Origin: Gaiellasilicea sp963745775
Lineage (GTDB): Bacteria > Actinomycetota > Thermoleophilia > Gaiellales > Gaiellaceae
Assembly (NCBI GenBank): GCA_963745775.1
Contig: CAVUYY010000008.1
Coordinates: 496,001 to 560,000 of the forward strand
DNA length: 64,000 nt
Direction of reading: 5' to 3'
Part shown: positions 1-11,613 of the stretch, in pieces
Layout: the number at the start of each line of letters is the position of its first letter
Position numbering within the stretch: position 1 is the stretch's first letter
Translations under genes and position numbers: made by a program
The notes under the pieces: generated by a model
What the model saw: only the letters and a program-made list of their open reading frames with translations
Databases searched by the model: none
What the model was told of the DNA's origin: nothing

Positions 1-2998
<2,998 letters not shown>

Positions 2999-3007
2999 CG
3001 TCGAGCG

Positions 3008-3013
3008 ATTGTA
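3008..3013 (-). promoter_or_regulatory. -10 box of a probable leaderless promoter for ileS
   Basis: The minus-strand hexamer TACAAT lies nine bases before the GTG start of ileS, with no Shine-Dalgarno sequence between them. The same arrangement recurs at many starts in this window. Confidence 0.55.
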
Positions 3014-3096
3014 GGGAAGAGCTGCGCGCGCTCAATCGTTTTCATTGGGTGAGGCGCGGGTACTCCCCGCCGAACCAGCGAAAGGACTTTCCGACC

Positions 3097-3519
3097 ATGT
3101 CAACAGCAGTCACCGAGCAGACCTTCGAGCAGGAGGTCACGAAGAGCGAGACGCCCGTGATCGTCGACTTCTGGGCCGAGTGGTGCGGCCCCTGCCACGC
3201 CGTCTCGCCCGTGCTCGACAAGATCGCCGAGGAGCGCGGCGGCGAGATCAAGCTCGTCAAGGTGAACATCGACGAGGAGCAGGGTCTCGCCCAGCGCTAC
3301 GGCGTCTCCTCGATCCCGACGATGATCCTCTTCAAGGACGGCGAGCCGGCCGAGGTCGCGATCGGCGCCCAGCCGAAGAGCATGCTCGAGCGCTCGCTCG
3401 GCCTCGCCGCGCCGAATAGCGCCGCCTACTTCTCGGCCGCCTCTTCCTCCCGGTGGGGAACCGGCGACACCGCTCGGTGCGCCGGTTCCTCGACCAGGTC
3501 GAGCACGCGCATCCCGTAG
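3097..3519 (+). CDS. trxA: Thioredoxin
   Basis: Cytoplasmic thiol-disulfide reductase. The complete thioredoxin fold is visible: VIVDFWAEWCGPCHAV with the CGPC active site at about residues 31-34, then the cis-proline loop SSIPTMILF. The ATG at 3097 follows an AAAGGA ribosome-binding site. The fold ends at about SMLERSLGLAA. The frame then runs on for some 35 unlikely residues over the 3' end of the converging DUF2231 gene. One base missing near 3410 would restore a natural stop at 3417-3419, so the true end is probably 3419. It is divergent from ileS. Confidence 0.93.
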   Translation: MSTAVTEQTFEQEVTKSETPVIVDFWAEWCGPCHAVSPVLDKIAEERGGEIKLVKVNIDEEQGLAQRYGVSSIPTMILFKDGEPAEVAIGAQPKSMLERSLGLAAPNSAAYFSAASSSRWGTGDTARCAGSSTRSSTRIP

Positions 3520-3947
3520 GTGAAGACGATCGCGCCGCCGAGCCAGCCGCCCAGCGTGAGCAGGCCGAACGCGATCAGATTCAGGATCAGCGCGCCCGAG
3601 CCGACGACGCCGTCCATCCCGTCGCCGTAGCCGACGAGCGCGGTGAGCAGGAAGAACACGGTTGCGGCGACCATCGCGATCAGGTGCGAGGTCGCGGTTC
3701 GCTTGAGCGGCGTACCCGGCGAGATCTTCAGCCAGTCGACCAGCCCCGTGATCGCGGTCGGGGCGGAGAGGACGAGGCCGACGACGAGCGCGAGCGCCCA
3801 GCCCTTCGCCGCGCTTTCCTCGGCGATTCCGAGCGCGGAGAGGACGGCGGCGATCGTCGCGAAGGTGTAGATGCCGATCGTGGCGTCGGTGAGCGGCGGA
3901 TGCACCGGATGGCCGGGAGTGCCGCGGATCAGATAGTCGGGCTTCAT
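3426..3947 (-). CDS. DUF2231-type membrane protein
   Basis: A 173-residue protein beginning MKPDYLIRGTPGHPVHPPLTD. The HPVHPPLTD start followed by about four hydrophobic segments is characteristic of DUF2231 inner-membrane proteins, whose function is unknown although they often sit near respiratory or redox genes. The ATG is preceded by a good GGGAGG ribosome-binding site. The C-terminal tail is charged and probably cytoplasmic. It converges on trxA. Confidence 0.75.
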   Translation of the reverse strand: MKPDYLIRGTPGHPVHPPLTDATIGIYTFATIAAVLSALGIAEESAAKGWALALVVGLVLSAPTAITGLVDWLKISPGTPLKRTATSHLIAMVAATVFFLLTALVGYGDGMDGVVGSGALILNLIAFGLLTLGGWLGGAIVFTYGMRVLDLVEEPAHRAVSPVPHREEEAAEK

Positions 3948-4024
3948 CTCGCCTCCCGTCGTCGAATGTGGGAGGCAGGCTTCCGCGGCGGCCGGGGCCG
4001 CAAACGCGTGTGACTCGGGTAGCG

Positions 4025-4183
4025 CTAGCTCGGCTCGAGCTCGGTGGCCGTGTCCTCGAGATAGCCGAGGAACGCCGCGTGCTTGGCGAGCAGCGCCTCG
4101 AGCTCGCTCAGCCCGACCGCGGCCCAGTCCTCGATCCACGTCTCGGAGAGATCGTCTGCGATGAGGTGAAGCCCGCGATCCAT
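4025..4183 (-). CDS. Small acidic hypothetical protein (52 aa)
   Basis: Begins MDRGLHLIADDLSETWIED and has a helical, acidic composition ending in TATELEPS. No domain was recognised. It is kept because codon use is natural and it fills the gap between the DUF2231 gene and the diacylglycerol-kinase-like gene on the opposite strand. Both the existence of the gene and its start are uncertain. Confidence 0.4.
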   Translation of the reverse strand: MDRGLHLIADDLSETWIEDWAAVGLSELEALLAKHAAFLGYLEDTATELEPS

Positions 4184-4263
4184 GTTCCGATGATCGGGAT
4201 TCGGCCCGGCGGGTACATGGGCCGAACGGCCCATCTTCGAGGACGGTTGGGCCTTTCTCTCAC

Positions 4264-5071
4264 ATGCGGACATTCTTGATCGTGAACCCGCGCTCCGGGA
4301 CCGATTCGCCCGAGCCGCGCCGACGAGCTCCGCGACGCGGCGATCGCCCGGGGGATCGACGTCCACTTCCTCGAGCGGGACGACGACCTCCAGGAGCTGG
4401 CGCGCTCAGCCGATGCCGAGGTGCTCGGGATGGCGGGCGGCGACGGCTCGCTCGCGGCCGTCGCGGAGGTGGCGATCGAGCGCGACCTCCCGTTCGTCTG
4501 CATCCCCTTCGGAACCCGCAACCACTTCGCTCGCGACATCGGGCTCGACCGCGACGATCCGATCGGCGCGCTCGCCGCATTCGAGGGCGACGAGCTGCGA
4601 ATCGACATCGGCCGGGTCGGAGAGCGGCTGTTCCTGAACAACGTCTCGCTCGGCCTCTACGCCTTGCTCGTCCACCGGCGCGAGCGGCACCGCCGGCGGC
4701 GCGACGCGCTCGCCCGGCTTCGCGCCCTGCTGCTCGTGGCGCGCGAGCACCGCGGCAAGGATCCGTTCGTGATCGACGGCGACCTCGTGGCCGCACGGGT
4801 CGTCGTCGTCGCCGTCAACGCCTACAACTTCGAGCTGCTCTCGATCGGCGAGCGGGAATCGATGGACGACGGGCGGCTCCATCTCTACGTCCCGCACGGG
4901 TTCCGGCGGATCACCTGGGACGAGCGGAGCTGCACCGAGCTGACGATCGAGACGGCGGGCAGGTCGGTTCGCGCGGCGATCGACGGCGAGCCGGCGCGGC
5001 TCGAGTCGCCGGTCGAGCTCCGGATCGAGCCGCAGGCGCTACGCGTGCTGGTGCCGCGTTCGCCAGAGTGA
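4264..5071 (+). CDS. Diacylglycerol kinase-like lipid kinase (frameshifted near 4320)
   Basis: Member of the DAGK/LCB5/YegS catalytic family, which phosphorylates lipid substrates at the membrane face. The start MRTFLIVNPRSGTDS carries the NP.SG nucleotide loop. After one extra base near 4320 the frame resumes as DELRDAAIARGIDVHFLE, followed by the diagnostic GGDGSLAAVAEVA loop and IPFGTRNHFARDIGL. The C-terminal beta domain ends AIDGEPARLESPVELRIEP. The total length (808 bases) is one base over a multiple of three, matching a single insertion. The last 33 bases overlap the convergent NUDIX gene. Confidence 0.85.
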
Positions 5072-5554
5072 GAGGATCTCGACGAAGGTCTCGAAGGCGA
5101 GCTCGTCCGGCGCAGGCAGCTCGTCCGGCCCGAACCAGCGAAGCTCGACGAGGTCGTCGCCCGGCCGCTCCATTCCTCCTGCCACCTCGGCGATCCAGGT
5201 GAGGCAGAGCACGGTTCGGCCGTCGTAGCGCTGCATCCAGATCCCGAAGAGCTCGGTCGGCTCGATCTCGAGCCCCGTCTCCTCCCGGAGCTCGCGGTGG
5301 AGCGCCTCGAGTGGGTGCTCGTCCTCGTGGACGAAGCCGCCGGGGATGTCCCAGCGGCCGAGGCCGGGCTCGGTTCCGCGGCGGCCGAGAAGCACTCGCC
5401 CCTCGCGCTCGACGAGCGCCTGCGAGCCGGGGACGGGATTCGCCCAGTGCTCGTGCCCCTGCTCGCAGCGAACGCGACCGTCGAGCGTCGTCAGCGAGCC
5501 GCCGCAGCGGGGGCAGAAGCGCCAATCGTCCAGAATGCCCACTCCGACGACCAT
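5039..5554 (-). CDS. NUDIX hydrolase with N-terminal zinc ribbon
   Basis: 171 residues starting MVVGVGILDDWRFCPRCGG. A zinc-ribbon-like CPRCGG...CEQGHEH segment precedes a complete NUDIX box (GGFVHEDEHPLEALHREL followed by REETGL). The family hydrolyses nucleoside diphosphates linked to another moiety; the zinc-ribbon form resembles NudC-like or general NUDIX proteins, and the substrate cannot be told from sequence. Its start faces the small acidic gene at 5570, so the two share a divergent promoter region. Confidence 0.9.
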   Translation of the reverse strand: MVVGVGILDDWRFCPRCGGSLTTLDGRVRCEQGHEHWANPVPGSQALVEREGRVLLGRRGTEPGLGRWDIPGGFVHEDEHPLEALHRELREETGLEIEPTELFGIWMQRYDGRTVLCLTWIAEVAGGMERPGDDLVELRWFGPDELPAPDELAFETFVEILSLWRTRHQHA

Positions 5555-5569
5555 ACTCAGAGGAGATCC

Positions 5570-5698
5570 ATGACCGAGAGTCCCCAGCCAACCGAGGAAG
5601 AGCAGGAGCAGGGCCCGAGCCGCCTCGACGCCGAGGAGGAGATGCGCGGGCCGAACGAGGCCGACCCCGAGCTTCCGCAGGAGGAGGACGAGGACTAG
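5570..5698 (+). CDS. Small acidic protein (42 aa)
   Basis: Starts MTESPQPTEEEQEQGPSRLD and ends LPQEEDED. More than a third of residues are Glu or Asp, it has no hydrophobic core, and it is probably disordered. A strong AGAGGAGA ribosome-binding site lies just before the ATG. Its TAG overlaps the GTG of the following cNMP-binding gene by one base, which argues that it is really translated. No family was recognised. Confidence 0.6.
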   Translation: MTESPQPTEEEQEQGPSRLDAEEEMRGPNEADPELPQEEDED

Positions 5699-6072
5699 TG
5701 CGCCATGTCCCGGCAACGGTGCACGAGCTGAGCCGGATCGGGCTGCTCGCGAGCCTGCCGGGCGAGCAGCTCAACCGGCTCGCAGGCCGGATGGCGCGGG
5801 AGGAGGTTCCGGCGGGAGCCGCGGTCGTCGTCCAGGGCGAGGAGGGCGATCGCTTCTACGTCGTCCTCTCCGGGATGCTGAACGTCACCCAGGATCCGAT
5901 CGGCGACCGCCGGATCCTCCGCCCCGGCGACCATTTCGGCGAAGTGGCGCTCGCGATGCAGATCCCGCGGACCGCGTCGGTGCGGGCGGTCACCCCCGCC
6001 GTCGTCGCGAGCTGCGACCGGGAGACCTTCGACGAGCTGCTCCGGCCGATCTTCGCCGCCGACGATGAGTGA
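5698..6072 (+). CDS. Stand-alone cyclic-nucleotide-binding domain protein
   Basis: 124 residues forming a single Crp-type beta-roll: LLASLPGEQLNRLAGRM, then GEEGDRFYVVLSGMLNV, then the phosphate-binding-cassette-like region GDHFGEVALAMQIPRTASVRA. No DNA-binding helix-turn-helix and no channel or kinase domain follow, so it can only sense or bind through partners. GTG 5698 is chosen because it overlaps the upstream stop. Its 3' end overlaps the hydrolase start at 6065 by eight bases, suggesting translational coupling. Confidence 0.8.
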   Translation: MRHVPATVHELSRIGLLASLPGEQLNRLAGRMAREEVPAGAAVVVQGEEGDRFYVVLSGMLNVTQDPIGDRRILRPGDHFGEVALAMQIPRTASVRAVTPAVVASCDRETFDELLRPIFAADDE

Positions 6073-6793
6073 CGTCCTCCTCCTCCACGCGGGGATCGCG
6101 GACAGTCGGATGTGGGCGCCTCAGATCGAGGCGCTGAGCGCTGCGGGCCACCGAGTCGCTCGCGCCCGACTTGCCGGGCTTCGGCGAGACGCCGCTCGAG
6201 CCGGGCACGATCGACTACGTCGCGCGCGCGGCCGCCCAGCTCGACGCGCCCGCCGCCGTCGTCGGTTGCTCGTTCGGCGGCCGGATCGCGCTCGAGCTCG
6301 CGCTTGCGCAGTCCCGAGCTCGTCGAGCGGCTCGGGCTCGTCGGCGCAGGTCTCGGCGGCTGGGATTGGTCGGATGCTGCCAAGGCCGGCTTCGCCGAGG
6401 AAGAGGAAGCGCTCGAGCGCGGTGACCTGTCTGGCGCGGCGGCCGCTCAGGCGCGGATGTGGCTCGCGAACGACGCGGCCGAGGACGTGCGCGCGCTCAC
6501 CGAGGCGATGACGCTCCGCTCGTACGAGCTGCAGCTTCCGGTCGAGGACGAGGTAACGGGGATCTGGCCCGAGCCGCCGGCGGCGGAACGCCTGGCAGAG
6601 GTGTCGAGCTCCGACCCTTGTCGTCGTCGGCTCCGACGACGTCGAGGACATCGTGATCATGGCGGAGAAGCTCGCCGTCGAGATCCCCGGCGCGCGGCTC
6701 GAGCGGATCGTTGGCGCCGGCCACCTGCCGAGTCTCGAGCGACCCGACGAGCTGAACCGGCTCCTACTCGACTTCCTCCAGGACGGCGTCTGA
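6065..6793 (+). CDS. Alpha/beta-fold hydrolase (three frameshifts)
   Basis: Begins MSDVLLLHAGIADSRMWAPQ, the usual oxyanion-side start of alpha/beta hydrolases. The later DLPGFGETPLEPG, the nucleophile elbow VVGCSFGGRIALELA (Ser in G-C-S-F-G), LVVVGSDDVEDI (acid region) and GAGHLPSLERPDELNRLLLDFL (catalytic His) lie in three frames, with breaks near 6157, 6313 and 6618. Total length is a multiple of three, so the three shifts have the same sign. The substrate is unknown. It converges on the serine hydrolase. Confidence 0.8.
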
Positions 6794-7570
6794 GAGAGCG
6801 GGCCAGGCGGTCAGCGCCCAGTCGTCGAATTCGCGGTCGGTCAGGCAGGCGAGGGCGAGCTCCCGCTCCGGATCGACCCAGAGGAAGGTGCCGGAGCCGC
6901 CGAAATGGCCGAACGTGCGGGGCGAGGTGAGAGATCCCGTCCAGTGTCCCGGCTTGCCGTCCTTCAGCTCGAAGCCGAGACCCCAGTCGAGCGGGTCGAA
7001 GCGGCCGACGCCGGGCAGGACACCGTTGAGGCCGGGGAACGCGACTGTCGTTGCCTCCGCGAGCGTCTCCGGCGCGACCAGAGTCGGACGGAGCAGCTCG
7101 CGGGCGAGCGCCACGAGGTCGTCCAGCGAGCCGTGGACATCCGCGCCGGCCGAGCCCCGCAGCTCGGCGCTCATTTCGAGCGGGACGAAGACGGCCTCGG
7201 CGAGGTACTCGGGAAACGGGATCTCGGTCCGAGTCGCGACGTGCTGCGCGAGCACGTCGAAGCCGTGATTCGAGTAGATCCGCCGCGCGCCGGGGCGCGC
7301 GAGGGGCGGACCGGGGTCGAATGGAAGCCCGCTTGCGTGCGCGAGCAGGTGGCGTACCGTCGAGCCGGGCGGGCCGGCGGGCTCGTCGAGCTCGAGCGCT
7401 CCCTCTTCCGCGGCCACGAGCGTCGCCAGTGCGGTCGCGAGCTTCGTCACCGACGCCCAGCGAAAGCTGTGCTCCGCCGGACCGTGCGAGTCGACGGCGC
7501 CCTCGGATCGCACGACGGCGGCCGCGGCGTGGTCGGCGGACCAGCCGTCGATCTGGCGGAGCGAGTCCAT
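6764..7570 (-). CDS. Serine hydrolase, beta-lactamase/class C-like
   Basis: 268 residues. The penicillin-recognising motifs are visible: SVTK (S-x-x-K) at about residue 40, YSN (Y-x-N) near 98 and HFGGSG near 217 in place of KTG. These are the hallmarks of the class C beta-lactamase/esterase/D-aminopeptidase family. There is no signal peptide, so it is probably a cytoplasmic esterase or peptidase rather than a resistance enzyme. A TAGTAT box lies eight bases upstream of the ATG. It is divergent from ridA. Confidence 0.88.
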   Translation of the reverse strand: MDSLRQIDGWSADHAAAAVVRSEGAVDSHGPAEHSFRWASVTKLATALATLVAAEEGALELDEPAGPPGSTVRHLLAHASGLPFDPGPPLARPGARRIYSNHGFDVLAQHVATRTEIPFPEYLAEAVFVPLEMSAELRGSAGADVHGSLDDLVALARELLRPTLVAPETLAEATTVAFPGLNGVLPGVGRFDPLDWGLGFELKDGKPGHWTGSLTSPRTFGHFGGSGTFLWVDPERELALACLTDREFDDWALTAWPALSDAVLEEVE

Positions 7571-7589
7571 CGGGGGCGATACTAGATCG

Positions 7590-7970
7590 ATGGAGCGCCG
7601 CCTCATCGCCGGGCATTCACCGATGGAGCCGGTTGTCGGCTACTCCCGCGCCGTCGTCGCCGGACGGACGGTTCATATCTCCGGCACGGCACCGATCCCG
7701 CGCGAAGGCGAGCCGCCCGAGAGCGCCTACGAGCAGGCGAAGCTCTGCCTCGAGATCGTCGGCGGCGCGCTCGCCGAAGCCGGGGCGAGCTTCGCGGATG
7801 TCGTCCGGACCCGGATCTATCTGACGCAGGCGGACGACTGGCAGGAGGTCGGACGCGCGCACGGCGAGGTCTTCTCCGAGATCCGGCCGGCGAGCGCGAT
7901 GCTCGTGATCAGCGGCCTGCTCGACCCTCGCTGGAAGGTCGAGATCGAGGCAGAGGCAATGCTCCCGTGA
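7590..7970 (+). CDS. RidA/YjgF-family enamine/imine deaminase
   Basis: 126 residues with the classical layout: GYSRAVVAGRTVHISGTAPI, FADVVRTRIYLTQADDW and PASAMLVISGLLDPRWKVEIEAEA. RidA proteins hydrolyse reactive 2-aminoacrylate and related imines; the Arg of VVRTRIY fits the active-site arginine. The GATACT hexamer six bases before the ATG suggests a leaderless start. The TGA stop overlaps the GTG start of the next gene. Confidence 0.9.
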   Translation: MERRLIAGHSPMEPVVGYSRAVVAGRTVHISGTAPIPREGEPPESAYEQAKLCLEIVGGALAEAGASFADVVRTRIYLTQADDWQEVGRAHGEVFSEIRPASAMLVISGLLDPRWKVEIEAEAMLP

Positions 7971-9164
7971 AGCAGATCTATCCGACGTCGATCACGGGCA
8001 AGGGCGCCGTCCACGGCGGCAGCGTGCTCGACCACGCCTTCGGCCAATCGGATCCGTACACGCTCGGGGTCGAGGAGGAGTACATGCTCCTCGACGGCGA
8101 GACGTTCGATCTCGTCCAGCACATCGACACCGTCCTGCAGGCGATCAGCGGGCACGAGCTGGAGCCGCGGATCAACGCCGAGCTGATGCAGTCGGTGCTC
8201 GAGATCGCGACGCCGGTCTGCCGGACCGCCGGCGACATCCAGGCCGAGCTCGTGAAGCTCCGGGCCTACGTCGTGGAGGTCGGGCGCGAGAAGGGAATGC
8301 GGGTCGGCTCCGCCGGAACGCATCCGTTCTCGCTCTTCGAGCGGCAGCGGATCACGGCGCGCGACCGCTACCGCAATCTCGTCGACCAGCTCCAGTACAT
8401 CGCCCGGCGGGAGCTGATCTTCGGGATGCACGTCCACGTCGCCGTCGACGATCCCGAGAAGGCGATCCAGGTCGTGAACGGGCTTCTCCCCCAGCTCGGG
8501 CCGCTGCTCGCGCTCTCGGCCAGCTCGCCTTTCTGGCGCGGCGAGCCGACCGGCCTCTCCTCGAGCCGGCAGATGGTCTTCGCCGCGTTCCCGCGCTCCG
8601 GGCCGCCGCCGCGGTTCACCGACTACGCGGACTACGCCGAGGTGGTCGGCCAGCTCGAGCGCACCGGGTGCATCGCGGATTACACGCACATCTGGTGGGA
8701 CATCCGCCTCCACCCGCGGCTCGGGACGGTCGAGATCCGGATCTGCGACGCGGTCACGCGGGTCGAGGACGCAACGGCACTCGCCGCCTACTGCCAGGCA
8801 CTCGTCAAGTCGCTCTGCGAGCGGTTCGAGCGGGGAGAGTCGATTCCGTCCTACCACCGGATCCTGACCACCGAGAACAAGTGGCTCGCCGCCCGCTACG
8901 GGCTCGAGGCGCCGGTGATGGATCTCGGCGCCGGGCCTCCGGAACCGCGTGCCGGTCGCGCAGATCATCAGGCGGACGCTGAAGGAGATCGAGCCGCACG
9001 CGCGCGAGCTCGGCTCGGATCGCGAGCTCGAGGGGATCGGCGAGATCCTCGGCCGCGGCAACGGCTCCGACCGCCAGCTCCGTGTCTTCAACGCGAACCG
9101 CGACATCGTCGAGGTCGTCGAGGAGATCGCGAAGGCGACCGAGGCCGCCCCCGCCGCCGCCTAG
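7967..9164 (+). CDS. Carboxylate-amine ligase, glutamate-cysteine ligase type 2 family (frameshifted near 8935)
   Basis: YbdK/GCS2-like ATP-dependent ligase joining an amine to a glutamate-type carboxylate. Visible signatures are LGVEEEYMLLD, RINAELMQSVLEIATPVC, GTHPFSL, GMHVHVAVDDPEKAI and HPRLGTVEIRICDAVTRVED. After one extra base near 8935 the frame resumes as VPVAQIIRRTLKEIEPHARELG and ends EAAPAAA. Length 1198 is one over a multiple of three. The GTG start overlaps the ridA stop. The weak homologues of this family may make other gamma-glutamyl amides, so glutathione synthesis is not implied. Confidence 0.88.
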
Positions 9165-9389
9165 CTACGGCCTCGCGAACGCCGTCACGCGAAGGTCGTC
9201 GTATCGACGAGACCGAGCCGGTTGCCGCCGCGCTTCGCGAGCGCGAAGGATGACTCCGGCCGCGACGCGCGTCGTACGGGCCACACCAAATCCGCGAGCC
9301 CACTGATCAGAGATGCGGATAAGAACGGTGTCCAGGCTTGCGTCGCCGCGGGACGATGAGGGCCACAAGCGGTGGGAAGGAGCTACCTG
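9165..9389. other. Intergenic region before the multicopper oxidase
   Basis: Some 225 bases with no convincing coding frame, repeat or hairpin. Near its end GGGAAGGAG at about 9373 serves as the ribosome-binding site of the oxidase gene. Confidence 0.5.
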
Positions 9390-11489
9390 ATGGAGACTCT
9401 GCGGCGGTACTCGCGGCGAACGTTCGTTGCCTGGGTCGGAGGCGCCAGCGCCGGCTTCTACCTGTTCGGGCGGGTTCCGGGCCTGAGTGCGCCGGTGGCG
9501 CTCGCTCAGCTTCCGGGCGGCACGCTCGACCCGGCGGACGTGACCAAGTTCGTCACTCCACTGCTGATCCCGCCGGTGATGCCGAGGGCGGACACGATCA
9601 CTCAGCGCGGCGGCAAGACGGTCGACTACTACGAGATCTCGATGCGGCAGTTCGAGCAGCAGATTCTTCCTGCGAGCCTCCCGAAGACGAGGGTCTGGGG
9701 CTACGGCGCCAAGACGGCACAGAGCAAGCGCGGCCTGCTCGTCCACAATGCTCCCTCGCTCACGATCGAGGCGATGTGGAACAGGCCGGTCCGGGTCAAG
9801 TGGATCAACGAGCTCGTCGACGGGAGCGGGAATTACCTGCCGCACCTCCTCCCGGTCGACCAGACCCTGCACTGGGCCAACCCGCCCGGCGGCTCCATGC
9901 ACCGCGACATGCGCCCGGAGTTCGACGCGACGCCTGGTCCCTATACCGGTCCTGTGCCGATCGTCACGCACGTGCACGGCGCCGTGGGAGTGGCCGACGA
10001 CAGCGACGGCTACGCGGAAGCCTGGTATCTGCCCGCGGCGGGCAACATCCCCGGGGGCTACGCAACCGAGGGGACGTGGTACGACTTCTTCGCCGGCAAG
10101 GCGGGCGGCGCCTACGGCGTCGAGTGGGGACCCGGCTTTGCCACCTTCCAGTACCCGAACGAAAACAGGGCCTCGACGATCTGGTACCACGACCACGCAC
10201 TCGGGATGACACGCCTCAACGTCTACGCGGGTCCGGCCGGCTTCTACCTCGTCAGAGGCGGTCCCGCCGGCGACGACGAAGTCCTCGACACGAGGAACGG
10301 CCGCCCGGCGTCGCTTCCGGGCCCAGCGCCGCGGGAGAACGACAAGTTCCCGCCGAACAAGCGCTACCGGGAGATCCCGATCGCAATCCAGGATCGCTCG
10401 TTCAACCTGGACGGCTCGCTCTTCTACCCCGACACGCGCGAGTTCTTCGACGAGATCGTGGGCGACTTCATCCCGGAGGGCGAGTTCTCACCGATCTGGA
10501 ACCCCGAGTTCTTCGGCAACACGATCATGGTCAACGGCAACACGTGGCCGTTCCTCACGGTCGAGCGACAGCGCTACCGGTTCCGCTTCCTCAACGGCTG
10601 CCAGTCGCGCTTCCTGATCCTCGACTTCGCGCAGATCCCGGGCGTCGAGGTGTGGCAGATCGGAAACGAGGGCGGGTTCCTCGCCGCGCCCGTCAACCTC
10701 ACGGCCGACCACGGCAACCGGCTGCTGATGGGACTGGCCGAACGGGCCGACGTGATCGTCGACTTCACCAACGTTCCCGGAGGCAGCTACGTGCTCGGGA
10801 ACGTGGGGCCAGACGAGCCGTTCGGCGGCGGCACCCCGGGAGACGACTTCCCCGTCTCGGATCCCGACTCGACCGGGCAGGTCATGCAGTTCAACGTCGT
10901 GCCGGCGGTCGACGTAGACGATTCGACGCCGCCGCAGTTCCTGCAGCTGCCCGAGCTCACGCCGCTGCCGGAGGCGACGCTGACGCGGCCGCTGGCGCTG
11001 ATCGAGAAGATGGGCATGGGCCACGACGCCGACGGCAACGAGGTCGAGGGCCCTGTCGAGGCGTTGCTCGGCACCGTAAAGGTCGACGGCTTCACCGAAG
11101 AGAAGCTCTGGATGGATGCGGTGAGCGAGAACCCCGCCGTCGGTGCGACCGAGGTCTGGGAGTTCTACAACACGACCGGCGACGCCCATCCGATGCACGT
11201 CCACGAGGTCGTGTTCGAGGTCGTGAACCGGGAAGGCCTCGTGCTCGACGAAGACGACGAGGTGGTCGAGCCGATCCAGCTGGACGGGGAGATCACGCCG
11301 CCGGAGCCGGGGGAGACCGGCTTCAAGGACACGGTGATTGCCTATCCGGGCCAGGTCACGCGCGTCAAGGCGCTCTTCGACAAGCCGGGCCAGTTCGTCT
11401 GGCACTGCCACATCGTCGAGCACGAGGACAACGAGATGATGCGGCCATACCGCATCGGCCCGGCTCAGCCGGGCGAGCCCGGCAGCTGA
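9390..11489 (+). CDS. Multicopper oxidase, CotA/bilirubin-oxidase-like, Tat-exported
   Basis: 699 residues. All four copper motifs are present: HVHG near residue 193, WYHDHALGMTRLN near 265, HPMHVHEVVFEV near 600 and HCHIVEHEDNEMM near 671. Together they provide the T1 site and the trinuclear T2/T3 site that reduce oxygen to water. The N-terminus METLRRYSRRTFVAWVGG has a twin-arginine signal (SRRTFV) before a hydrophobic stretch, so the enzyme probably folds in the cytoplasm and acts outside. The ATG at 9390 fits the GGAAGGAG ribosome-binding site; an in-frame GTG at 9372 is the other option. Substrate is unknown; CotA-type enzymes oxidise phenols, bilirubin or metals. Confidence 0.93.
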   Translation: METLRRYSRRTFVAWVGGASAGFYLFGRVPGLSAPVALAQLPGGTLDPADVTKFVTPLLIPPVMPRADTITQRGGKTVDYYEISMRQFEQQILPASLPKTRVWGYGAKTAQSKRGLLVHNAPSLTIEAMWNRPVRVKWINELVDGSGNYLPHLLPVDQTLHWANPPGGSMHRDMRPEFDATPGPYTGPVPIVTHVHGAVGVADDSDGYAEAWYLPAAGNIPGGYATEGTWYDFFAGKAGGAYGVEWGPGFATFQYPNENRASTIWYHDHALGMTRLNVYAGPAGFYLVRGGPAGDDEVLDTRNGRPASLPGPAPRENDKFPPNKRYREIPIAIQDRSFNLDGSLFYPDTREFFDEIVGDFIPEGEFSPIWNPEFFGNTIMVNGNTWPFLTVERQRYRFRFLNGCQSRFLILDFAQIPGVEVWQIGNEGGFLAAPVNLTADHGNRLLMGLAERADVIVDFTNVPGGSYVLGNVGPDEPFGGGTPGDDFPVSDPDSTGQVMQFNVVPAVDVDDSTPPQFLQLPELTPLPEATLTRPLALIEKMGMGHDADGNEVEGPVEALLGTVKVDGFTEEKLWMDAVSENPAVGATEVWEFYNTTGDAHPMHVHEVVFEVVNREGLVLDEDDEVVEPIQLDGEITPPEPGETGFKDTVIAYPGQVTRVKALFDKPGQFVWHCHIVEHEDNEMMRPYRIGPAQPGEPGS

Positions 11490-11601
11490 AGCGGGTCCAG
11501 CGCCGCCTGACCACGGCGGCCTCCGCCGCGACGGCAGTGGATCTTCATCCAGGTCTGCCGTGGATGCCAGACCCGCGGTCTCGGACCTCGGATCGGCCTT
11601 G

Positions 11602-11607
11602 TAGGCT
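11602..11607 (+). promoter_or_regulatory. -10 box of a probable leaderless promoter for the seleno-peroxiredoxin
   Basis: TAGGCT lies six bases before GTG 11614. The same hexamer with the same spacing precedes the MFS gene (52100) and the exonuclease gene (62793). The box also contains the stop that blocks any longer reading frame, which helps fix the start. Confidence 0.6.
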
Positions 11608-11613
11608 CGCGAG

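Noticed and set aside
6764..7570. Beta-lactamase-like gene as an antibiotic resistance determinant
   Set aside because: It has no signal peptide and HFGGSG replaces the KTG motif. It fits the wide esterase/peptidase family better than a true beta-lactamase.
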